Of a stretch of DNA of 64,000 nt, positions 24,401 through 39,400 are shown piece after piece. The notes beneath the pieces were generated by a model, which was given only the letters and a program-made list of their open reading frames with translations, was not told where the DNA came from and searched no databases. The position numbers and the translations under genes are program-made. Source of the stretch: Sisyra terminalis (lineage: Eukaryota > Arthropoda > Insecta > Neuroptera > Sisyridae); the NCBI GenBank assembly GCA_958496175.1, contig OY292276.1, forward strand, positions 25,810,001 to 25,874,000, read 5' to 3'. Position 1 is the stretch's first letter. The number at the start of each line of letters is the position of its first letter.

Positions 24401-27400
24401 TGTATTACTGCCAATGCTATAAAGTGACGAAGACAAAGAAGATGAGAAAGGATTGATCTTACCTCATAAAGTGAGTTGTCGAAACTTTCTCAATATCGCT
24501 TGAAATTTCTGTGTTATTATGATTTTTTTTATCGATATTTACACATGCCTCAAATATTATTAAAATACTTGAATTTACTCCCAAAAGTATTTTAGCGATA
24601 TTTGAGATATGTGCAAACCAGGGATGGGCAACCCAAATGATAGTGCGGGCTACTTTGGAAAAGCATCCAATGCTTCGCGAGCCACTTTAAAAATTATATA
24701 TACATTATATATATTATATAATATTATATATACCTCGCTAACTCTTCATATTAAATTTGGATACACTGTAGACATTTTTAATATATATATTGGTTTTCAC
24801 TACTTTGGTTACTGTAAAATATGTATATGTATATAGTTTGTGAAAGTTTGGGGAATCCAACGGATTGAAAAAACGGTCACGGGTCGTGAGTTGACCACCT
24901 CTGGTGTAAACAATTAAACATATTAGGCACAGAGCTGTCAGAAAAAAGTATTTTAACTACTTAAAATTATCTAAGTTACTGTACCTTAGTTCCATCATTT
25001 TTTAGTTAAAAGTACCTTAAAACTTAGGTAATTTCTAAAAAGAACTACATCTTGTTATTTAAAAAGTACCCATATTATGGATAATTCTCATGAAATCTCG
25101 AAATTCTTACCTTTCAATATTTACAAAAATCTAAGCGACTTATGATGGTATTTTTTTTTCTGAATAAAAATATTCCTTAGACTAATGATGCTGGTTATAA
25201 TTTTTAAACTATATTGATATATCTATAGAACAATAAATCAATAGAATCCTGAAATTCATTCTTTCTCTATGTCCCAAACTTGAGATTAGCACATTTATGA
25301 ACTTTTAAATAAAAAATTTAAAAAAAAATTATTGCAAATTTGACTAATCGACTAAAAACATAATAGATTTTCAAAAATCATTTGAGCTTGGAATGAAAAG
25401 TATAGAACACGTTTTCAAATATATTTTTTGTATGTGTCCCATAAAAGAAAATCATTTCCTCACACCTTTACAAACAGTCGATATATGAACACATCTGTTG
25501 TCATTCATGAAGGCTCTCATCGATTTTTGATTGTTGGCAATAGTATCTATTATTTCATCTAATTTAAAGCAACCTACACGTTTAAGAGTATCTGTCCTAA
25601 AATAAAAATGTGAAAATTATTACAAGATTACATTTTCAGTTGTCATTTTCTCACATTGAAAAAAAATAGAGGTATTAACTATATCTTAATAATAACTACA
25701 AAGTAAAGTAGGTTGTCAGAGACAGTAAACTTACATCAAAATTCAGAAGTAACAAAAGTTTATGTACCAAGATTATTTAAGTTATACTTCATTCCTTCAT
25801 TTCAAATTGAAACGAGGGAATGACGATATATGAGGTAATGGCTTTTAAACTAGTCGAACTTGACTTTTTAATTTCTTTGCGTATTTAATTCATAAATTCA
25901 CTATTTTTCCTGTTCAAATATGAGGACATCATCATAATGACTTTAGTGAAAATTATTTCTGTAAGTGCAATGCAGAGGTACAAGTCGTTCATTTTGACGG
26001 GTTAAGTCAACAAATAACACTTTTCAGAGGAGTATTATATTAACGTAACAATAATACTGCTAGGACTCAAATTTTTTGTTCTTTATCAAACAATAGTAGA
26101 TAATGGCTTATAAAAACATTCCCTCACTTTAAAAATTATAAATCATCCTTATAATCGTCTAAAATTAGTTTATTCTAGGGACCACTATATTAGTAAAATC
26201 TAGATACTCAAATACTTCAAAATTGTCAAAAAAAGAAATCAAATTTTAAAAAAAAAGTTATCAATTTTTTTCCACCTAATTTTGGAATTTCATGAGAAGT
26301 ACCCATATACCTCTTCTATTAATCTCCTCTTGTATTTTTAAATTGGTTGTGTTTACTGGTGTTTAGACGTACATACTTTCCTTTTTCTTAAATCACTGAA
26401 AACACGAAAAACATTATCTAAAAGCTAACAACTTTACCTAATAAGTTACAAAACTTAGTTCATACATAGTATCAAAGTAACTAAAAATTTTCTATTAAGT
26501 ATCTAAACAGTAATTTAAGATAAGTGTTAAAGTTTCTTTTTTTAAGAGTGACTAGGTACCAAAGTAACTTCGGATGCTTTTTAAAAAAGGGATTTATCAA
26601 GTATACAGATACTTTCTCAAAATATTATTGACAGATCTGATTCGGTGTAGTAAAGTGCCTTTTATAAAGACCATAAAAATTTCAAACGACATTGCAGAAG
26701 CGAAACCTCCACCGCACACCATGCGGGCTATTAACCATACTTGGCCCTTGTGTCTTCGTCATTTATAGCGTTTGAAGTAAAAATGAAGTAGAACAACTTT
26801 TAGTTGTTCCTAGAACTAGTAACTAATGTATAATTTATAATAATTCACGTATAATAATAAAATTTTTACTATTGTATATTAACTTAACGATAATACAAAG
26901 ATTCATGTGTCAAAGATTTTTTTTGTCAAGAAACAACGGTAGAAGTTATAAGATTCTATGAAGTTTATTTTTGCAAAAACGTGAATACATTGACCATATA
27001 GAATACAATACTGGAACATAGGAATGCACTTAGCTTACCTCTAAAGTAATTTCAGCTTCTTCCTCGTAACTTAATGCTACCACAGCCAACATTAAGTTGA
27101 TTAGATAAAATGAACCAAAAAATACAACGACTGTAAAGAATGTTACGCTAATTGGACCACAAGACGACAATATCTAAAACAAATTACATGAATAGCAATT
27201 GACTTCATTGTAAAAGTATATCTTAATCGTACCATATTATACACGTTTTCCCAGTAATCTAAAGTAATTAGTTGAAACGTGGTAAGCATTGACCAAAGAA
27301 AATTATCGAAACTCGTGTAACCGTGATTCGGATTTGGTCCTACATTAATACAAGTGTAATTTTTCGGACAGTGTCGCGATCCTGTTACATTCCCGCAAAT

Positions 27401-30400
27401 AACCGGATCGACATCATCGTCCCAGAGCCAATTTTCAGGGTCGTTGATCCAACTGCAAAAATTACCCAAAAAGAATTAAACAATTCCTGTACAAATTGAA
27501 CAAGAAATTACTTTATCGTCCGAGGAGTAATTAAACTCTTACCAACCCTTTTAGAAATGCCAGGAATGTATACAAGGGTTGTCAAGGGTGCGCTTACTAC
27601 TAATTAATTTTAATTATATTTCTGTGGAAATTCAACTTTAGGCAAATTGTAGAATGTACAGAAAAGCATTAACATTTTCCGTTCTTTAAATGATCTGTGA
27701 TGGGATAGCTCACCTTTTCCATTGTATTGACTCATTTGATTTGTCCATTTGAAGAACGCATTTGTTACGTAATTCGCCCATGTAGACTTGTAACGCGAAA
27801 AGGGCGAAAACCATTAGGCAAAAAATTGTCAACGTCATTACTTCTGCGAGTTGTTTGAACGAATGCAGTAACGCGTTGATGATCGTTTTCAGACCTGTAA
27901 CAGAACTCAGAGTTTAATTCAACTTTATCTTAAATCGATATCAACAAAGAATGCAAATATCGGAGAACCGAGAAATCATTCTTTTGGAACAGCATCATCG
28001 ATATTTTAAAATTGAAAAAGAACATTGATATATCTATATAGCGATATAATCAAATTGTTGTATTGTTATATCAATGTTTGAAAAAACTATCAAATTATGA
28101 ATATTTTTCAAAACGCAAGAGTTTTCATAAATAATTTTGTATTTGTTTCATCTATTACAAAACCGTTAGGGTTTTTCTTACAAAATTCATTATTTAAGAT
28201 TTGTTTCTAAATAAATTGATACCCAGAAGAAGTGAAATTTTGGCTAAGAAAGCCCTATTCGTCTATAATAAGGAAATTTCTCTTTGTCCGATTATGATCA
28301 ACAAATGTTTACACTTACATATATCTTAATAAAGAGAGGAAATTCTACCTCGGAAAATGCAGCAAATATAATTCTAAGAATTTTTGGTCTTCAAAATCAC
28401 CAGTCCCAAAATTCCCCTGTTTCCTAAATTTTCGCACAATGCGAGATTAGTCTTGGTTTGCATAGATTTCAACCTCTTTTAGTGAACTTCATTTAATAGA
28501 TTAATGGCTAAAGGTAGAATAAAGAAAACAGTTGATTCAACATGCATATATATTGATTATTATTCGATACAAAAATCAGCCAAATTAGGTGAAAGAAACA
28601 AAGTGAATCTTTTGGTAGGTGACACAAAAAATGACCTAGGAACCTTTTACGGTTTTTTTGAGCGATATGTGTCTCTTGTGTTTTTGTAGCGCAAATTCAT
28701 TGAGATTTGACCGAAGATAAGATATTGGCCGAAGCCGATTTTTCGACCTTAATCAAAGCCTTCAGTCAAAGGTGAAGCAGAGGCGTAGCGTGGGTTTTCA
28801 CCACTCAGAGTTGATCGGTAAATTGTATCCTATTTCCATCATTAGCCAAGAAAATTTGGAAAACAATTAAGAAATCTTTTAACTCTTTAACTATTTAAAA
28901 ATGAAATTTTCGTGTTTTTTTCAAAGCAAAATCTTTTATGGAATTATCAATGTCCATATGCCATCCCCTTTACATGTATCATCCGAGGCCATACCTCCCT
29001 TCAATACGCTAATAATTTGAAAGTTTCTAAGGTTCCTTAGTTTTAAAATTATAATGATCTTCGAAAAAAAATAAATATAATAAAATATCTCCAACCCGAT
29101 CGTCGGCCGATTTTTAATCAAAAAAGTACAGGAACGAAAATAGATATAAAGTAGTTATAGAAACAATCTCTCGTCGACTTCGACCAATGTTCGGTAATAC
29201 CCTACTATTTCACGATTTAAATACCCAAATTTTTTAAAACATGAAAATTATAAATTCATTTTTAACCCTAGAGTCGCTAAAGACCTTGATAGTTATAAGG
29301 CGGTGGTAAAAAGAGTTAGGTTTCATAGGATATCCATAAGAAAAGATCAAAAGTGAATGTAACTAATGTAATCTTGCCAAAATGGAAATTGTGTTGTAGA
29401 TAGATAATATTGTGAAATAGCTAAAAACTAACTTTATTTTTATTTTTATTATTTTTTGTTTTTTTAACTAAAGTAAAAAATACATTTTAATAATACCGTG
29501 GTTTTTAACCATGGCTAAGGGGTTAAGAGGGTTAAGAGGTACTGATTGTCACCAGTTTCACTAGACTAACTCACTTATAATACATTCATATTTAAAATTA
29601 AACATCTGAAAATAAATATTTTATTTTTATTGAAAACTTTTATTGAAAAGCTTTGAGCTGAAAGTTCGAATAATTCATCAATTATTTGGCATAAAAAGAA
29701 TATTTTTTTTGCCTTAAAGCTGATACCTATGACTTTGTTTTCTTGATCTTTTCATTATTAACACTATTTTTTGTTTAGATCTGCCATATTCAAAGCATAT
29801 GGAAATTATTGATTTTTTTGGTAAAAATGAAAAAAACAAACAAAAAAGTCATTACAATTTTTGTTTCAAGTAATTAAAAACAATTTCCCCAATGACACCT
29901 CACATGACTATGTAAACTCTTTTTCTCATCTCCCAGGAATGTATTAGGTGTACCTATCTCTCATTTTTTGTAATGATATCATGTATGAAACAAAGTTAAT
30001 CAAAAATTAAGATCTACCGAACCTATAATTTTATATAAAACTGCAAGAATGGAGAAATTATTTTTCCTTTTTTTTGCAAACGTAATTTTCAAATGTTTTG
30101 TTAAACAAATAATTTTGGGGAAACAAAATCATAATCGAATAAATGAAGATTGTTAATCCGTGAGACGTTTTGGTGCGGAGAAACAGTCTCTATCATTCCA
30201 TCCCCATATATCCATGCATATCTCACTCACTCACTCTTCTCCACCAAAATTTCGTTGTAGTTATAACAGCTGATCTCTGTACGTATTACTTTCCGTTAGG
30301 ATGGGGCTTAACGGGTTCTACACTAGTTTAATATTGTACGCCATACCTATGCAAACATTTTTATTATAAAATATAAAGTTGTTTTATTTTAATATAAGTA

Positions 30401-33400
30401 TTTAAATATCATGTTCTATTTCAATGTAGCTGACAAAATTTTTTGAACGTTAAAACAAATCTGTGTTTTAATTAAGTTATATAGGAAAGTTTTCAAAAAG
30501 AAGAATTCTATAATAAAAAATGTTCAAGTTTATAGATACTATAAATCTATGACTAAAACATACATATATATTATAAATACTAAGCTATCAGGTATTATTA
30601 TAATACGAAAGTCTTCCACACGCCACAAACGTTTTATATTCTCATATTATATATACCTATTTAATGTCTATCGATTTAAAATGTATTTTATTATTATTAC
30701 ATAAATCTAGCAATAAGTCGAGCAAATTTTATATTTATATTTTCTATCGGAAGTATTTTAACCTTGCAAAACATTCATAGGAGTTAAATTGAGACAACTA
30801 GGTGCAATCAAAAGAAATAAATGTATCGTATTCGTATTGTGTTCTTGTTGGGAGGAAGAAACAATAAATAAAGGATGAGTTTACTTTTCACTGATATTTT
30901 TTCAGAACGAAACTATAGATACCTAACACATTTCTTGAAATGAAGAAAAATTGTAAAAACTAGTTTTTTTTAAATGATTTATTTGTTTTAAAAAGAGATA
31001 AGGGAATTCGAAAAAAGATATTTTATGTTACATTTTCGAATTCAAATGATTTCCATTTTGAATTTTGCATTGAAGATAACAAACGTCTATTTCAACTGTA
31101 AGATACCTTATCATTAATGAAACAGTGGAATATTCTTTGAAATAGAAAAATAATAATAAAAGAAAAGCTTTTTGAATTTACGTCGCAAATATTTATTAAG
31201 ATTGTCAAGTTTTTAAACTAGGAAAAAAAAATACTTTTATCGGTTTATTTTACAGGTTGATTTTTTGAATTAGAAAAAAATTGTTTATAACAATATGTAA
31301 CAAAGACGGACAATAGACGTTCTTTAATGATTCTTATTTCATTACATTTGCTTATGTATTTTCATTTTTACCCTAATATAAGCAATATACCTTGCAAGTT
31401 TATATGTGTTTCAAACCTAAGAACCATAATGTAGTAAAGTTTGCTACCGTAACAAATTAGCAAAGTAATTCATCGAATCTCATGAAAATACCACCAATAT
31501 TTGGAATTCTCATTTTCACCATTTTCAAGATAACACCGGTAGATGGTGCTAGTGAATTACTGCATGAGCTTTAGATAAAAGCATTATGGTATTTTTATGT
31601 ATTGGTGACTAATGCTGTTGCGTAGTATGTGAAAATTAATCGCAATATAAATCTTTACTACTAAAAATGAAGCAAATGTTTGTATGATTAAAAATTGGTT
31701 AAATAATTAAAAGCCAAGAAAAAAAAACAATAAAAATAATCAATAAATTAAATAATATTGTTACAAAAGATAATATGGAATAATAAGCTTAAAATAATAT
31801 TTAGATTCAAATTTAAACGCGTTTTATTAACTACTAAGACCAAAATAGTTCTACAAAAATATATTGTTCAGAAAATAATTCTATAAAAAGTTTTGTTACT
31901 TGTTATATTGCAATTTTATTTTTTCTAGATTTGTATTAAAAGGTCTTTATTAAAAAAAAATACCCCTTTACAGGAGGAGGTGCATCACCATTTTGTTACC
32001 ATTTTTGCCTATAACATTGGATTTCTAAGGAAAAAAAATAGTAAAGTTAACCCATATTGCTCATACGCAATATACCATCATAATTTTGATATTTCACGAC
32101 TGTTTGCTATATTTGATGATCTGTTTAATATTTCACTGAAAATAAAAACTTTAAGGCTGTACGTACTACTATAATCTATTGTCTTCAAATAAAGGATTTT
32201 TATAAAATCGATAGCAAATATTTCGATATGTCAATATAGATTTCAAAGTTTCGAAAATGTATAAAAATCGATATTTTTTTGGTATTCTGTTGTGTTCCAG
32301 TGATAATGAAATTTCAAATTTATATCTATGTATATTATACGCAGCGTTACCAATTTGTGAGGAATTCCCCAAACGGTGGAGAGTTTAAACTCGAATGGGA
32401 ATTTTATGAGGATCGCCACAATGCAGATATTTTTAACTTTGTACCATTTATTAATCTACAATCGATCGGTAAGTCAGTATCGGTTCAAACTTCGTTATAT
32501 TTCTGTTAAAATTTATATTTTATCATTGCATGAGAACAGACATATTGGACAAATGTTTCATATTTCTCGACTTACGGATTTTTTTAACCCTAGAGTCCTT
32601 TAAAGATCTAAGCAACTATGAAGACACGAAAAATATCATCTATAACAATTAAGTAACGACAATATAATTAGTTATAATTTCCAATTAAAGAGCGTATCAT
32701 ACTAAGGTAGTGAAAAACGGAGAATGGTTGGTAAAAGATAAAAATGTATTAAAAAAGATAAAGGTAGACTAATATACCTACTTGTTTATTTTAGTACTAA
32801 AATTAATTAGATGGAACCCAAATTTTTGCGAAATTCAAAAGATTGGCACCAACACTGATTTGGTTCGATCGATATTATGTATTACCAAAATTATTATATT
32901 GTTTTACAATATAGTAGTATCAACTAACAGTAAGCCAATTTTTATTATTAAAGTTCATAGTAAAATTGCGTTTTAAATTGTGTCGATATATCAATATTTC
33001 TTTTCAAAAAATACTATAAATATTAGTAAAATAAATGAAATCAAAAATAAAAAAATATCCATTGCATACACAAATATTTTATTTTCCATTGAAAATTATT
33101 CTTTCATTCATGTATCAACAGTTCGAAATTAATTGAATGGTTACTGGTAGAAAGTTTATGAGTAGTAAATCAATATTTAAAGAGTAGTGAAATAATTATC
33201 ATAAAACTTTTTAAATAAGATATTAGATAATCCTTAAGAGACTAATAAATTATTGAAATACAAGTTCTTTTCTAAGATAAATAATACCAATATTAATATA
33301 ATCCATCGCAATTCTATACGAATGAATATTTCAGTTTCTGCACAAATAGTAAATAAACCGAGTAGGTACCAGAGGTGGTTTGTAATTTTAAATTATAAAC

Positions 33401-36400
33401 CTAACGCGTTTATCTATTAATTTAAAATTTCTTATAAAATGCACGAAAATAATTATAGTTGCTTTTACTTAAAAAAATTGGTTAGCACAGCGCTTTGTTT
33501 TCCCAGTATAATTCGATATAAACATTTATATAAGAAAAAAATGAAAAGTTTAAAAATCAATGCTCTTACTCTTGCGTATGTTTATGAATAATATGTCCGT
33601 GTGTGGTTACATGAAAGCTCAGATTTTATTCAGGTTTACTATTCCATTCATCATACTCGGTAACGAACATATATTGTTATCGCTGCAGTAATGATTTTGC
33701 AGTTATATATTTGAAAATGTACACAAATCTATTTTACGTATTTATTAGATTTTGCTAAAGGTAGATATATTGATAATAATTTCTAATTATAAGTATAAGC
33801 CGCCAGTACTTCTATTCTATTTATGGCCAAGGACCTGTATGTACAACTATATTCACTGTATGAATGTATCTTTTATTTTTGCCTCTTATTTTCGAATTGG
33901 TTGATCTCACCTCAAAAATATATACAAATTAATTTAAAAAATTCTTGCATTTTTTAATAATGTTAACATGTGCCACAAAACGATCGAAAATTCCTTTAAA
34001 AATTACATTGGCATTTCCAATGCTTTCTTTTTGTCGTTATAAATGAAAAAAAATCTTCGGAAACATGAGGTTGTCACATATGACTCATATTATGGAATTC
34101 AAATAAATTTATTCTTTTGCAAGTTTTCTATTTTCAGAGTTTTACATGAAGTATGGATAGTACGAACTCATGTATTACAACATTTTTTTCTGTTGCCTTT
34201 TAGTAACAAAAATGAACAAAAAAAAAGAAACATTGAAAATACGAATAAAATTTGCATATAAATTTTTAATAGTGGAATATGTTAGCGTTATCGAAAAGTG
34301 CTAACAGTAAAAAATACTTTAAAATTAAAATTATGAATTTTACTTTTTTTTTTGGAGTGAAATTAAACAAATTTCTTTAGACTAAATTAAGGGACTCACT
34401 TAATTATTAATAAGGAGGAATTGATCCCTGTTTGTTTCGCGTACTAATTCCAGCCTAATATGCTCGTTAAATTAGTTTTATCCCAATTAAATTACTTTGC
34501 GTTAACTGAGAAGATTTCATTTCTAAAATTTCAATTATAAAATCAAATTGAGCTCTTTGCCTTAACTTTTATTCCTCGCATGTTTTAAATTCGCCATAGT
34601 GACAATGGTTGTTAACATATTATGCTAGTGGAGCGGTTAAACCGGCTTCTAAGATTCATATTTTTAATGGTGCTTAATCAATCCAAGAGATAGGAAGTTG
34701 CGGAAATAAAAACGCTGTCAAAATATCTTTGAACTTTGCAATTGATTAATTGATAACAGAATAGCTAGAGAAAGACTAAAATAACCTAAAAGAATTGAAT
34801 CAACATAGAAGTTACTGGAAAAACAAAATAAGTCCCCGAGAAAAGTGTGGTAACTCAATCGAGAATTCAATAGTAATATTCATAAAATATTGAAAAAAAA
34901 ATCTGTAAAAGTTTCATACTTAGAATTCCTTATCTTCCTTTCGCCAAAATCTATTAAAAATAAACTGAAAATTTTTGGTATGTACGAATTTTTGTGAAAA
35001 TTGCTTATTACGTACATAAGTAAGCCAGCGAATTAAATTTCCCGACCATGATTTTACTACCTCATTATCATTTTCACTTCTTTATTACCGATTAACTCGT
35101 ACACCACTAAAAATCATCTTCTAAGAATTCTAAGAAAAAAGCGGTCTTTTAACGACATAGCTAAACTCATCTTTGTGGTATGAAAAATAAGATATTAAGG
35201 GCCGTTCATAAAATACATTTGCCTCTAACAAGATGCGACAAAGGAGATGAAAGGATTTAAGGATATGTGACGATCGTAGTTCATCAAAAAAAATTCTCTT
35301 AATTTTTTTAATTTTATCTTTTAGTTATGATAGAAAATTGTTCGTTTTTTATGTACAAATGTATGAATATTTTTACTTATATGTTTTCCGTATTAATTAC
35401 AGTTGAAAAAGTATCTTTTGTGACGTAATATTAATAGATGGGGTCGCTGAAAGTGCGATGCATCATGACGAAGAGAAGAGAAAGGCTTTGAACAGGTGAA
35501 ATTTTGAGTTACGTATTTTATGAACGGCCCTTTACTTATAAGGAAAGGAAGCACGAGCTTGGATTTGTAAAACCCAAATTCCGATCGAAACCCGAACCAG
35601 GGATAAGTCAAATTTACTAAAGAGATAAGCCAGATACCGATACCGTCCTGGCAACCAAGATGTCAAAATAATATTGTACACCTAATTTTGTTTTTACATT
35701 TTACACGAATTTGTTTTAACACGATTTTTTTTCTGTATGAATTTTTTGGTAACGTATTTATCGTGTAAAAAGAGGTGTTTTAATTCCTGGTGACATCAAA
35801 GCCAACGACGGAATTCTTGGAAAGCACTAGCTTTTTGTATCGCTTCAATATAGGATGAAAGTTTGTGGTGTAGTTAATGAAGTTACAGCCACAACTTAAA
35901 TTGGTTCAACTTTTTGCTTTAGTTAGTCTAATTGACGAAAATGCTGAGAAGCTGGTAAGGAAATTATTCAGATCAATAATATAGTAATTGCTAATTTTGG
36001 TTTTTAGTGTTTAAATTAATTGTTAAATGTTAAAAGTTGTAAATGTAATATTGAAATAAAATATTACAGTTGCATAAAAACATATTAAAAATATGTTGAA
36101 GCAATGTAAGCCAAGATAAAATTTATTGTTAAACTAAATATTTTGGTGGTTCTTTTTCTATTGTTATTTATGATAATTAATATGTTCATTGTTGTCCGGG
36201 AAGTTTTGTTATTTTAGTTTTGATTCCAGTATAACACGTTTGATCAGATTCCTGACTTCTTCAGGTACAGTATTAATTTATAATAACACCAAATTAACTA
36301 TCAATTACCTATATAAAACGATGAAACGTGATGAAAATAAAAATTAAAAACAAAGAGAACTTTAATAGTTATAACAAATTAAGTTTTTTGGCGTTACACA

Positions 36401-39400
36401 GCACTAACATTACAACGAAAAATATTAATTTTAACCTATGCTATGAGGAATATAATTATTATAAACAAAAGCATAAAATATAAAAATCAGCGGGCAATAT
36501 AGCGAATTGTAGACATTTAAAGATTTTTTTTATATATATATATATAAATCGGCCATCAGGATCTAGGTCCTATAATCCGATTTGATGACCAGAGCTGACG
36601 TGATGGAGATCACTCCCAGTGGAGGAATCTCCCTATGCCTCTATTTGATCACTAGGCACTTTTCTTTTTTAAAGAATTTATAATCGCTTAAACTAATAAA
36701 ATATAATTTTGCTTAAATTGGTTTGTGCGAATGAAGCGAGTGTTGTTAAAAATAATAGTCTTAGTTCATATTATGGCAAATATAGTTTAAAGTTTAACAT
36801 TTTTGTTGATTTGATTCTACAAATAAGTATGTAAGGTATTGTTTATTATCAAAATTTATACAATTGATAATTTGACTAAACAATGTTGAAATTAACTTGA
36901 TGAATATTAAAAGACAAAAATTGAACGAAGAGAAACTGGAGTAAAAATGAAATTATGAAATATAGAATCTAATAATATTTTTTCTTATACTAAGAACTAA
37001 AAATAATCTTGATTTATCAAACTTAGAAGTTTATCACAATAGAGCTTTTATATTTTTCACATAAAAGTTTGAAATTTAGAGTTAAATCATTAACGATAGC
37101 GATATAAATGAGTGAGTTAATAATCTCTCAGTATACATCCATTTATGATTTATTTCAAATGTGAAGCAAGTAATAAAGCTGTTAGTGAATGAAAAAGTTG
37201 ACAAAAACTAACGGTATATACTATGGACATATTGATCGAGGGGATAAAACTAGATAAAAGCGATAAATGTAAGGGATAAGCTTCTGATTGATGTCGAAAA
37301 ATAGAGGAAAAAGTTCTAGCGGTAGATATTTGCAAAATAGATTATATAACGTAAGATATATAAATTTTCAATAACTTTGGTTTACTTAATAATGGACTTA
37401 GCTTGTGCATAATTCAACACATCTTTGGCGCTGTAAAGTTTGTCGTTGAGTGGTTATTAGTCTTAGTGTTGTTAGCGTTTAATGATTTTAGTAAACTTTC
37501 TCAACTTACAATTAGTTCGAGTGATGATTTCCAAAATTTAATATTTATAAGGAATTTATTTCAAATGAGACATAAAAAGTGAACAAAATATTTACTAGTG
37601 ATTTTATCCAGAGTGAAAATAAATTAATCTAAAAACAACACAGAGATAAAACGGTGCAAATACTAATTAAAAAGCTTGGCTTTTTAAACGATTTAATATC
37701 AACTTCAACCCCATATTTTTTCTTTCATGTAATAGTTTGTTAATTAAAACTTTTTTTGCTTTAACAAAAAATACAAATATTAAACTCATGTGAAATCCTC
37801 GCATGGCAAAAACGGATGTAGAAGTACCAACAAAAAAAAATGTGTTCAATCAGAAAACCAATAACGGAAAATAAATGACGTGGAATTCCCAAAAGTCGAA
37901 TTAGAGGCGCAAAAATAAAATAAATTAGGACAAAGGGTGAAAATAGCGCGGAATTGAAGATGCTGCATCAATCGATTTGTATTAAAACTGATGAAATTAT
38001 TAAAGAAAACAAAACCAATGGGAAAAGAGAACAACTAAATAAACTTTTGAGAAGTTTATCTAATTATAAGCTTAATTGCCGAAAACCAGTGTTTCGTTGC
38101 TCTTTTACCTCTGTGTTCTACTAAATGGAATAATATTGGAAGGTTCCTTAAATATTCAAAATTGTTTTTTTATTTTTTAAATTAAGCAATAGTTACTTAA
38201 AAATATATTTCACTAAAACAGTACTCATTAAGCAATAATTTATCGTTATATTGAATCGTCGATAGCAAAAATAAAAACAATTTTACTTGGTTGATTATGA
38301 GAGAGGGTAGAGGATCAAAAATTTATTCAAGAAAAAATCAAAAAATCAAAAGAAAATAGGTACTATTATTGTTGTCCGTGTTTGTGTGATTGCAGCGCCA
38401 TGCAAGACATGAACTACAGTTGGTTCTTAGAATTAGTTTTCATATGTAAGTCAATAGTAATTTGCAGAGTAAAAAATATTTGTTATAAATAATAGAAAAA
38501 ATCCATATAAAAAAATATGAGACAAATCGTATTGATTGTAGTTTTGTATTGAAGAGAATTTAACTAAGAACATGTAAGTAAAACTAAAAAAAAAATAGTA
38601 AAAAATGCAGTAAATATATGGTAAAGTTACTTTAAATATTAATTAAATTCAAAAATTAATAGATGGCAAGGAATAAAAATAAAAAAAAAATAATGAAATA
38701 GCTCTAAAAAAAATTGTTACAAAATTTGCAAGTTTTGCATAAGTTTGCTAATCGATGATCCGATTGATAAAATTAGGCTTGTGGCATTACTTAATGTTGC
38801 TATCTATTGGCAGTTATCCACTGATTTCATTAATTTATTTTCCATTTAGCCGTCGGCATTTTATAATATTTACATTCGCTTTTTTTGCTGGTGTTTTTAC
38901 AATTCACAACACAACTCTGATGTGTCATTTTCTGATGTCTGATGTGTCGTTATATTTTTTGAAATAAAATAAAATAAAAAATTGTCATGTGTATTTGCTC
39001 AGCATTTCATTAATAATAGCCCACTATAATACTTAGACTAACTACTAGGAACGCTTGTGTCGATTTGGTTTTCCCTACCATGACTTCACATAAAGTGAAT
39101 AGCAACCTTTAACCGATCGCCTACTCATCCTGGAACTGACAAGATTCATATGTTTTTTGATGCCTAATACATATTTTTGACTGTAGTTAAAGGTGCTTTG
39201 TTTTGGTCGAAGCCAGGTTCTAAGCTTTTGTTGGACTTTACTTATGAAAGATATTACATTATTCGCCAAAAGTTCCAAAAAATCTGTTGCTTTAAGTTGT
39301 TCTTATCTAATTTGTACTCAAAACCCGAAATTCATTTGCCTCAAGTGTTTTTTTTAAATAAGCAAACCATTCATTAACGCAAAATATACTTATTTTGATA

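Noticed and set aside
28778..28812. AGGCGTAGCGTGGGTTTTCA as a hAT-like terminal repeat
   Set aside because: It resembles ends seen in some hAT elements, but no matching opposite end or target duplication was found.
30168..30253. Possible inverted repeat TTTTGGTGCGGAGAA / TTCTCCACCAAAA
   Set aside because: The arms are short with a 2-base gap, and no ends or duplications support an element.
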